A DNA stretch of 62,000 nucleotides from Tubiluchus corallicola. Lineage: Eukaryota > Priapulida > Priapulimorpha > Priapulimorphida > Tubiluchidae. The translations under genes and the position numbers were made by a program. Under the pieces are notes generated by a model. The model was not told where the DNA came from, searched no databases, and was given only the letters and a program-made list of their open reading frames with translations. Shown piece after piece: positions 37,642 through 49,600 of the stretch (positions within the stretch are counted from its first letter, which is position 1; the number at the start of each line of letters is the position of its first letter). Location: assembly GCA_030141605.1 (NCBI GenBank), contig JAQGDQ010000572.1:1-62000 (forward strand), given 5' to 3'.

Positions 37642-40600
37642 TTGTTGATGATGATGACGATGATGATGATGTTGATGATGATGACGATGACGATGGTGGT
37701 GATGGGTGATGATGATGATGATGCTGATGCTGGTGATGATGGTGATGACGATGACGACGACGCTGCTGCTGCTGATGATGATGATTCTGTATAACATTCT
37801 ATATTGAGTTGGTAAAAATTGATGATGATGATGATGATGACGGTGGTGATGGTGATGATGATGATTGTGGTGGTGCTGGTGATGGTGATGATGACAACGG
37901 TTGTGATAATAATGCTGATGACAGCAGTAGTGATGATGACAATGATAGTGAGTGGATGCTAATGATGATGATGTGCCAGGATTCATAATTTATACCAAGT
38001 TAGGCATTTTTGTAGTGTTATGAAAATAATATGGAAATATTAAACTATGTAAAATGTGTAAGGATGTCTTATTTTAAATTACAGAAATTGATTAATCAGG
38101 CCTATACGACTCAAGTATCGATTTTTTTAAATTTATGTTTTGATATGTGTTCTGATTTAGCACTTTTTGTTTCTGTGCTATTTTAGTGGTCTAACCATTT
38201 ATTATTATTGATTATTTATTAATAATAATTAATTATTTTGAACATAACAGCTTGCTAAGTATGTTTCTTTTTTACTTTCTAGCTGTCACGACGGATGGAA
38301 AGGGGAGTTGTGCGATGAGTGCAGGACGTATCCGGGGTGCAAGCACGGGGTTTGCACCACCCCCTACCAATGTGAATGCTTGACCAACTGGGGTGGACAG
38401 TTGTGCAACAAAGGTACATCATTTAGTCACTATTACAGGTCTACATAAACGCATGAGAATAGTTTTTCCCGTTTCCAGAGTGGTGCTGTTGAAGAATATG
38501 AGGTTGCAGTATGGGAAATCTTTAGTAGTTCATTCGTGATGTTCTGACTTTGTGTTTAGATTTGAACTACTGCGGTACTCACAGTCCGTGCATGTGAGGT
38601 TGCAGTATGGGAAATCTTTAGTAGTTCATTCGTGATGTTCCGACTTTGTGTTTACTCACAGTCCGTGCATGTGAGGTTGCAGTATGGGAAATCTTTAGTA
38701 GTTCATTCGTGATGTTCTGATTTTGTATTTAGATTTGAACTACTGCGGTACGCACAGTCCGTGCAAAAACGGTGCAACGTGTATCAACACGGAACCGGAC
38801 GAATACCGGTGTGAATGTAGGCACGGTTTCAGCGGACGAGATTGCGAAGTTGGTAAGTCTTCTGATATATCTTGAACAAAATAGAATATAGAATATTGAT
38901 ATTAACTCGCAAAAAGCAAAACAAAATTATCTATGCTGCTCCGTATGCTAAACTCTCGTTCATAATAGTTCGCCTCATTCCACTAGGCCTCGAGTAGGGG
39001 GGAATAACTTGGGGTCATCGTATATCCTTAATGCACAAGTTGAGCAACACCAAACCTGGTTAGAAACCTGATGTGCGACCATTGGGGAATACTTCTACGC
39101 AGTTTCTCTCGACAACTATCCGTGACTATTTACGTTGTGCATACAATAGATAGGTGTTTTGATCTAGTACCTCATCTTAGTGAATTATCCTCTCTAATGG
39201 CCTAAGTTCCAGTCGTGCCACACCGCAAAAACACTGACAGTAGTTTGCCTAGCCCAGAGAGCTGTAAAACTGAAATTGACAGTTGCTCGTACAACTACCT
39301 CTCCACTATTTGTAGCAATATTTATTTGCCCATTCATAATGTTTTTGAAAATCAACAATAGCAACATTAAAGCTCAAGAAAACACTCTTCATAAATAAAA
39401 CTCACTTTCATGCTGTCTTACTGTATACAGAGCTTGTGTCAGCAGTAACGCTGTCTAAAACTAGTAAATTTTAACTCATGTGCTCATCGTTGAAACACAA
39501 CAAAATCTTCCACTTACATAAAGCTTAAAAATTCGTTTGGAAATTTTTTATCACTTACATACTACCTTTTCGCATGCATGGTTTGCATCGGCCGTAACTC
39601 TGTATAAAACGTGTAAATTTAAACTCCCGCGATGACCGTTAGGCGCAGCCATTTTAATGGCAGGTCGTTTTGAAACAAGTTTAGATAACATTAAGTAAAG
39701 TTTGAAATAATAATCAGAGCATTCGTAGCATACATGTTGCTAATTAAGTAAAATTTGAAATTACTGAATCTTGTCAATAAGAGTAAAAATACGTTTTTTG
39801 CTAGTGAGTGGTGCACCCTGGTGGGTGAGTCAGTGACATTTTACCAATTGGCACAAACATTTTAAATTATTAGTCCAGTTACATACGTCTTTCCAGCAGT
39901 AAGCAAAATGCTAAGTAATATAGATTTACATGGAAAGTTTTTTGGCTCATAATTTAACATTGCCTTTTCTTCCCCTGATTTACGTGGTGTAGTTACGTCA
40001 TGTAATGGTGCCATCGGAACAGTAGTGCGGGAGATTTAAAATGAAAACATACGAAAATTCCTTTCAACTCGCGTTCCTTTCAATGCGTTATGTGCATAAA
40101 ATTGCTGTAAAGTAATATAATTTTTTAAGGCGATTTTTCTGAAACTACTTCAGGTACCCCTTTTCTTGTCCTTTAAGCAGAACCATTTTGACATTAGTGG
40201 TTTGAAACAAGTTTGTGTAATAACATTGCGTATTGTTTGAAACAATGATCAGAGCATATGTAGCATTTTTTGCTAACTAAGCAAAAATATAAATTACTTT
40301 ACGTTGCCGTATGATCAATAATGTGTTTTTTGTGAGTCAGTGGTGCACACTGGGTTGACAATGCAGTGACATTTTTTTAATATTTTAAATTATTGACAGT
40401 TTTCTTTTCCTGTTGCGCGAGTTTTTCAAACGGGTGAGTATAATGCTAAGTAATCACGGATGAGAATTATACGTGGAATTCCGAGTTTTTGGAAGACCAG
40501 TAGTGCCATTTTTGTAAATCGCGTAAATTCGTTGAGAAAATGTTTATGGACCCAGTACATTATTTCACAAGCTGACCGCTAGTTGGCAGGCCGTCACTTT

Positions 40601-43600
40601 GTTTACATCACGTACATCAGTGTAACCACGTGTATATCTCTATGTATAAAAATATAGAATCAATTGTGCGGAGTTATTCGAGTCAATTGCAGACAGTTTT
40701 TATATACTTTTGCATACGAGCGGTCAGTACTTAGGCGTTTGAGATACTGTGTTTGTTTACTTGAGACAATTAGGTATCATGTATCCTTGATAGTTGGGTA
40801 TTTTAAATTATGCATGAAACAAGGTAATTGATATTTTAAGTCCACTTAGAGATTCTCTATGGTTCTTTTACAGTTTTGATATGGAAATATTTTAAGGTCT
40901 TTCTTCCCGTTTAATTTCACTTGTTTGTTCTATTTCAGTTGATCATCCGTGCTCTTCTAACCCGTGTCACAATCAAGCAACCTGTGTCACTCTAGACAAC
41001 ACCTACAAGTGCATCTGTCAACTGGGATGGACCGGGGAACAATGCGAAACTGGCAAGTACTTTCTCTTTGCAGATTTGCTTATTGAAATTCTGTAATTCG
41101 ATTACAGTCCTGTTCTTCTAATTCGGTGTGACGATTTAATCTTTTGTGGCAATTTTTTTAGTATTTTAGCCACATTTTTCAAATATTGCAGCACTGAAAC
41201 ATACAGCTGACAATATTCTTCACGGCTTTCATTGCTGTCTGCCATTTTTCTCCTCGCTGTCTATTTTTATGTACATTTATTAACTTGTCTATTATACTAT
41301 GTCGCTACACTATAGTTTGCTATTGTGTGCATTGTATAAGGTGAGAAAAACGAAGAAAACATGCAAGGAGTACATTTATTTGCTAAACCTCTGCCTTTTA
41401 GTCACTGGGTAACATGCATATTTTGCTCTCGATTAACTGAATTACTGTTCAATAGCCAATTATATCGTTTTATACATGGTTGTAATCTGGAGTAATTTGT
41501 GCGTGACATGCGCTAAATACAAGTCCAACAGTCTTTTAGATGTAATTTATGATTTTTTTATTGTCCAAAATGGGCAATCATCGTCTCATCCCAAAATCAC
41601 TATCACATCGTGACATATTTGACTGACTGACTGACTGACTGACTGACATATTATGTGCGACTCGACTTCGTTTTATCTGAAGCAAATAAAAACATTTTCT
41701 GCTAATCCAATGTCGAAAGGATAATTAACTGCTATAATGAAAATGTATAATAATATTATGAAATATGAAGAAATCAAACTTACATCTTTGCTGCATCTTA
41801 CTAACTTGCTAAAGAGAACTCGACTGACAAAATTTTGTTATAAAACGACACGACGTACTGAACAAGAATGACTTCTTTCCTATCCTGTCTGCAAAATGAG
41901 GCCAAGGCCTATTTCCTGTCCTAGCTCACCTGTCTATCAACAGCCTAAATTTGCAAAAAACAAACAAGGAGGCACCACGTGCTTATATTCAAAACACGAT
42001 TCATCTATTAATTGACAAAATTTCTGTGTTTCTTTTCCTGCATGACATTTTCAGCATTGAGTATCTCTAAATTCATTTACTTTTGCAACATCAGGTATAA
42101 ACATCTGTCACTCTAATCCCTGCTTGCACGACGGCGTGTGCGAACCGACGGAAACCGGATTCCGTTGCTCGTGCACACCGGGTTGGGAGGGCATCACGTG
42201 TCAGCTGGACTCGGACGAGTGTAAGGGCAGCCCGTGCGTCAACGCGTACGCCTGCCGGAATCTCCGGGGAAACTACGTCTGCGATTGCATGCACGGCTGG
42301 ACAGGAAAGAACTGCGATATAAGTACGTGTAATGTTTTTATATATCCTGTATTATTGTCCTGGTCCTTATAAGGTGTGTCTGCAGTAAACTTGTTGTTTT
42401 TGAATCTGCTGATCTCTTCAGCAAGATACGTTCCCAGAACCGTGATCCTTGATGAAAAGTCATAGATATGTACTAGGGATGTCTTGCAGCGCCATCTGAC
42501 TTGGAACTTTGAAGTCGAAACAGAATCGGAGCTTTGATTCAGTTCGTTTCGCTGAAGTTCTGTGCTGCTTTAGATCGGATCCGATTCTGTGGAGTTTTTT
42601 AAAAAAATCTTCGGTTGCGGAGACAATTCGGTAGCGCTTAACCGCGCTTTATCACAAAAGCAATTATACATTCTTTTGCCTTTTAGTTTTTTGGCGAAAT
42701 TATTTAAATTACTGCCACTTTTGATAATTTTCTCCGTTGGTGCTAGTTTGCCATCCTGTTGCCTACGTATTTCTGTGTTGTTACTCTTGTATATGCATTG
42801 CTTTGCATCCATAATTGAACATTATGTCTGAATGATTTAGAATTAACTGTCATCAACAGCACTCTGTTTAAAGGACAAGAAAAGGGGCACCTGAAGTAGG
42901 TTTCAGAAAAATTGCCTTGAAAATTTTACTACTTTACGGCAATATTATGCATACATCGTATTCGCGTTGAAAGCAATTTTCGTTTGTTTGCATTTTAAAT
43001 CTCCCGCAATACTGTTCCGACGGCGCCATTACATGACGTCATACACGCACAACGTAAATCAGAGGAAGAAAAGGCAATGTTAAATTATGACCCAAAAAAC
43101 TTTCCGTGCAAATCTATATTACTTAGCATTTCGCTTACCTACTGGAAAGACTTATGAAACTAGACTAATAATTTACAATGTTTGTGCCAGTTGGTAAAAA
43201 ATGTCGCTGACTCCAGGGTGCGCCACTCCCTAACCAAAAAGCGTATTTTTAATCTTATTGACAAGATACAGTAATTTAAAATTTTACTTAATTAGCAACA
43301 TGTGTGTTACTGATGCTCTGATTATTTTTTCAAACTTTACTTAATGTTATCCAAACTTGCTTCAAATGAGTTATCGTCAAAATGGCTGCGCCTAGCGGCC
43401 ATCACGGGAGTTTAAATTTACATGTTTTATACAGCATTACGGCCGATGCAAGCCCTGCATGCAAAAAGGTAGTGTGTAAGTGGTATAAAATTTTGAGACG
43501 AATTTTTTAAGCTTTATGTAAGTGGAGGATTTTCTTGTGCCTTAGGAAAGAGCATCCGATACTCGCAATCAGAACAAGTGAGATAAGAAAACCATTTTCA

Positions 43601-46600
43601 GGTTTAAATAAAGTGACATTTCTACATAATGAATGTTATTAATGAATCACGTTTGGTTTGCCACTAAATTGCCGCGTGTTTTGTGTCGCTCAGATGTGAA
43701 CGAGTGCGAGGGACAATGCCAAAACGGCGCCACCTGCGTGGATCTCGTCGCCGACTACTTCTGCGCTTGTCCCGCCGGATTCACCGGACGCAACTGCGAA
43801 GTGGAGCTAGACGAGTGCTTGAGCAATCCGTGTCACAACGGTGGAGAGTGCGTTGATTTGGTCAACAGTTATCAGTGCTTATGTCCCCCCGGATTTTTGG
43901 GCGAACGATGTCAGGTAAGTGGCCACTGTCCAGTCACTGAGAAAATCGATCTGCATTTTCGGTACTTTTGCACGTTACGTCTGTAATTCTCATCTGTCTT
44001 TCGGAAATATTACGTTACATTTATGTTATGAAAATGTACCGAGTTCCCGATAGGTGTCGTTGTTCTGATACTGATGTATAATTATATTCTAAGACATGTA
44101 AGAGTGCTGACTTTTGACGGAGGTTTGTAATTGCACAAAGAATTTCAGATAGAATTTTGCCCCGACAAAAGCATTTCGAGCCTGTCAGTTGTTCACAAGA
44201 TGTTGCGTTTTCATTTCATGAACGTGTCTAACATGACAAAACCTTTTCTCTTAACTTTCACACATTTTTACGAAAGATTGGTTACCATGGTTACCACGAG
44301 AGCCAAGTAACTGAAAATACGGCTAAGCCAGTCCATGGCTTTAGTAATTTGTGTTGCTATTTAGAGTAAAACCTGATGCTGGTAACGGGTAGACTAGTGA
44401 ATTTTCTCACCAAGTAACACACAAGCACATTCAGACTAGAGAACAAAACTTGCTGTGAGTTACTCTCTAATAGTAAACGTGAGTTGACACTCAGTTCTGT
44501 AGCTACTGCGAGAAGTGTCAAGAGTAACTCGCCGAGGCGTTCGCACTAGACAGTAACTCGTAGGAAATTAACTCGCAGCAACTGCCAGAGAGTTTGTTAT
44601 AGCTTGCCGACAGTAACTCGCACAGCAGTTCACACTAGACAGTAACTCGTAGGAAATTAACTCGCAGCAACTGTCAGAGAGTTTGTTATAGCTTGCCGAC
44701 AGTAACTCGCAAAGCAGTTCACACTAGACAGTGACTCGTAGGAAATTAACTCGCAGCAACTGTCAGAGAGTTTGTTATAGCTTGCCCATAGTAACTCTCA
44801 AAGCAGTTCACACTAGACAGTAACTCGTAGGAAATTAACTCTCCACAACTGTCAGAGAGTTTGTTATAGCTTGCCGACAGTAACTCGCAAAGCAGTTCAC
44901 ACTAGACAGTAACTTCTATTTTTTAGACAAACATTCACAAGTGCAGTTCGAATCCTTGCCACAACGGAGCGCAATGTTTCAACATACCAGAAAGGCTCGA
45001 CTTCTACTGTCAGTGCCCGGAAGACTACCAGGGTAAAACCTGCAGTGAGCTACGATACAAGTGCGACTCACCACATTGCCTAAGTATGAAATTGCTGAAT
45101 AATTTATTGATTTTAATTTCATTGTCATCTATTAGCATTGCTAAAAATCGTCCTCCTTTGGAATTGAACCTATGGCCGTGTGACTCACCACATTGCATGA
45201 GCATGAAACTGCCTAATAATTAATTGATTTTAATTTCATTACCATCTGTTAGAATTGCTAAAAATCTCCCTCCTTTGGAATTGAACCTATGGCCGTGTGA
45301 CTCACCACATTGCATGAGTATGAAACTGCAAAATTTATTACCATCTATTAGGATTGCAAAAAATCGCCTTCTTTTGGAATTGAACCTACGGCCATCTGAT
45401 GCCAGTCATACATGCCTATGTTAAACATTTCTTTTGTTGGTTCTAAATTCCACATTACATGATATGTGTATCCGATATAAATATTCAGTGTATTTATAAG
45501 TACCATTAATATTGATATTGAGTTATCAAGTATTTTTCATTAAATTCTCTCTTAAATATTTCTTAGAATTGGACCCCTGCACAGTTCCAGCACCGTCCAA
45601 TCACAGCGGCGGCAGCATCATTCTCATGTCCTCTAACATTTGCGGACAACACGGTCAATGCCTGAGCCTGGACAACGGGAACTTTCAGTGCGTGTGCCAC
45701 GCCGGTTTTACGGGAACTTACTGCCACGAAAGTAAGTAGACGACCTTTTCGTTTACGATAAAATTGTCGTCGTTTAAGTTTGCTGCTAATCACTGCGCCA
45801 CCACCTTGGTGCTAAAGCTTGAAAAAGTAAGATGTTATCTCGGAATTTCTGGAAATTGCGCAAGGAACCGTCAGCCGTGCTTGGGTCGTCTAGCGTAGAT
45901 CGTTTTTGCATAAGTGGGGTAATGAGGAAAATTATTTGCTTTCACTTCAAAACGTCTTAAAACTTCGAAAAAATAATGAGAAACCGAAAAATTGTATTTT
46001 CTTGGCTGCTTATAACTTATTTATCTATAACTGTTTGATGCTATTGTTGCAAATGTTTGTTTCAGAAGAGATATATATGTCTGCATTTAACGTCCCGTTT
46101 TCACTGTGTATTGTTTAGGAAACAATTTGATGACATACATTTTGTTATGTAGTTGTGCCATAATGAATGTTTTTTTTAATACTTAGACTTAGCAGAAAGT
46201 TATAGTATCTTAGGGAGGTGCTGTCATCTTTTGGTTGTTTGCCTGTAAAATTAATTTACCTATTTCTTAAGCTGTTTACTGTACTATCTATTTACGTACC
46301 ATTTACTGGGGCTGTTTACTGTACTATCTATTTGCATACCATTTACTGGGTTTCGACTAGAGTTAATGAGGTGTAACAGGAGTCCAGGGCTATTGTATGT
46401 TGAGCAGTAGTGGTTCAGGTCTCATAGTCTGCTAGTGAAGTTCAGATTTCAAATTTCATAATGTTGTTTGTTAAGGTATGTTTGCTTCAAATTATATTTT
46501 GTGGTTTTTTGATTTACCTAAACTGAGGTTAGTGCTTTAAATTTAATTTTTGTTGTAGTGTGTTAAACCTAAGTGAATTATTAAGTTCTAAACGTTGCTT

Positions 46601-49600
46601 TTTACTTTTATTATTTCAGACTGCAATTTATGTTGAACTGCCCCCCCCCCTCTACACCGCCCGCACTTGTTTTTTTAGCCCAGTAATGAAGGAAATCAAC
46701 CTGTACCAAAGTGTTCATCATTTTTTATTGAGGTTACGGGTTACAGACAGACAAACAGACAAACTGGACAAAACTAAATTAAATTAAATGGGTTAACTAC
46801 ATAAGCAAATGTGTTTTTTTTTGTTTCAGACATTAACGACTGTGAACCGAATCAGTGTCTGAATGGAGGAACGTGCATCGATGAAGTGAATAATTTCAAG
46901 TGCATCTGTCCGCCGGGCTGGGAAGGCATTCTGTGTAACATGAGTAAGTGATTCTCCCTAACGTGTAACAACGTTTCAACTATTTCGTATTTACTTTAAC
47001 ATAGAGTGCTAACTAAGCTCTTAATTTCAGCTCTGCTTAATTAACGCATTAACCTCATTACTGACACAATCATTAGATTAACACTTAAAAGAAAGAAAGT
47101 TAAGTATTAGTGCTGGAATTGAACTTGGGGCCTTCCCAACTTTGATCTGATGTGTCACCCACAGACAATTGTCACTCTCAGATCTAATTATTATAATGTG
47201 GTTTCATAAATTTATAACGAACACACAATTACGACTGTCCAATGTTGAACATTTCTGTAAGTAAGCTGTTCTTTCTATAACTTCCAGCTCGTTAAAGGCA
47301 GTAAAAAACACTTTCGAACTAAATTTGGTGCCTAGACATAAACAGGTTCAAAACAAGTCAAAAAATTACAGATTTTTTCACAGCAAGTATAAAACAATAT
47401 GCTGAGTGCAAACTATCTGCTTTTTTCGCCAAGTAACTCGCATGCGTGTTGAGACTAGAACTTGTTGTAAGTTACTATCCATCTGTAAGCGCAGGCTGAC
47501 ACTCTCTTCTTTATTCACTGTAAGAAGCGTCAAGAGTAACTGGCCGAGATGTTTGCACTAGACTGTAAACAACATGTAGTGACTGTCAGAGAGTTTGCAA
47601 TTTCTTGCTCGCGGTAACTCGCAAAGCAATTCACACTTGCAAGTTTGCTCGCGGTAACTCGCAATGCAGTTCACACTTGCAAGTTTGCTCGCGGTAACTC
47701 GCAAAGCAGTTCACACTTGCAGGTTTGCTCGCGGTAACTCGCAAAGCAGTTCACACTTGCAAGTTTGCTCGCGGTAACTCGCAAAGCAGTTCACACTTGC
47801 AAGTTTGCTCGCGGTAACTCGCAAAGCAGTTCACACTTGCAAGTTTGCTCCCGGTAACTAGCCAAGCAGTTCACACTTGCAAGTTTCCTATCAGAAACTT
47901 ACTAATCTGAATGCCATTAGACACTTTTATGACATTGATTGCGATTAATTGTTTATTTATAAATTGCAGATAAAAACGACTGCGCTCCGAATCCGTGCAG
48001 AAATGGCGGCCATTGTGAAGACCTGACGGCTGACTTTGTGTGCACATGTAAAGACGGGTGGAAAGGAAAAACATGCACCTTGCGTAAGTAATACACCAAC
48101 AGTTAATTTAGTGTCTTATCAGTCATCTGTTCTTGTGTATTTCTGCATATTCACTGTACTTTTGTTTTGCCATCGTTCCATGGACTTGTGAAACATTGGT
48201 GATGTACAGCAATAATTGTGTAGACTAATAAAAGTCTTCATCTAATAAATTTCGTTTTTTACAGGTGACAGTTATTGTGATCACGTGACTTGCAGCAATG
48301 GCGGCACGTGCATGGAATTACAAGATACGTTCACTTGTCACTGCAGATCTGGTTGGCATGGAAGCACGTGTCATATACGTAAGTTTTAACTAAACTACAT
48401 TCAATATTCGGATATATTATGGACACTTCGGGACTGGAAAAACCCGTAACTTATAGCCAAAGTTGAGTCAGACCGAGGGTGTATCTAGACTTGAACTTTT
48501 CTGAACTTTTACCCACATTTCTTATAGATTATTGCTACACATTCAGTGTAAACGGTATGTAGGAACCTCCTTCAGTGATGCGAGATGTATGTGACCGCAG
48601 AAACTGAGCAGTTTGAAAGCCGAGTTTGCGAGAAATTGAGGTTAAAAATCGATCAATTTCGCTTTGATCACAGGGTCTCTTTTCTGTGAGGTAATTTACC
48701 TGGGTTTCTATTACACTGGACCTGAAGATATCGTCCCTTATAACTGAAAGTCCCTTATATCCGAGTACCTTATATACGAAGATTTTTACATAGGAAAAAT
48801 GTTACGGAAAATTGGGACCAGTGTTAGTGGTCCCTTACAAGCGAGTACCTTATACCCGAGGTTGACTGTAGTTGTACAGGTGTTGTAGTTATATTTATCA
48901 ATCGTATTATGGTTTGTATTTTTATGGTGTAAATTAACTGATTATTAAATTTTGTGATTGTTTTCAGTGGCTAACAACAGCTGTGAAGTGAGCTTGTGTC
49001 TGAACGGCGGCACGTGCTTGAACAGCGGCAACGACTACAGCTGCATCTGTAAGGAAGGCTACGCCGGTAGACATTGCGAAGAAAACGTGGACGACTGCGC
49101 CCCCAATCCGTGTCACAACGGCGGCAAGTGCGTAGACGGCGTCAACTGGTTCCTCTGCGATTGTCCGGACGGTTTTACGGGACCCGACTGTAGGATCGGT
49201 GAGGGAATTTCCATTTTACTGGTTTTTTGCACAATGTTTTTCATAAGTTTTAATACAGCTTGAAAGTTATTAAATGATAACTAGTACAGTCTAGCCTCGT
49301 TATCTCGTCACTGTCCGTCTAGGGCAAATTTTTGGCGAGAGGCGAGTATGGCGAGATAACGGGAATATAACAAAGTTAGTCTATTTTTATATACGTAATA
49401 GTTGATTAACATAGTGTTCCTCTATGTACATATAAAATATATTTCGCATTATGATACCAATCAACATTAAATCAGAAATGAAAAATGTCATAAAAATAAT
49501 CTTATAATGTTACTTTTTTATTTAAAAAGCGTCGCAATTTCGTTGAGCCACTGTGACCATGACTTTGCAGCAGCATTGTCTACATACCGCAGTTATATTG

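Noticed and set aside
41053-41060. A GT donor at 41057 instead of the GC donor
   Set aside because: It would put the next exon in a frame that stops after about seven codons and break the phase-1 EGF pattern.
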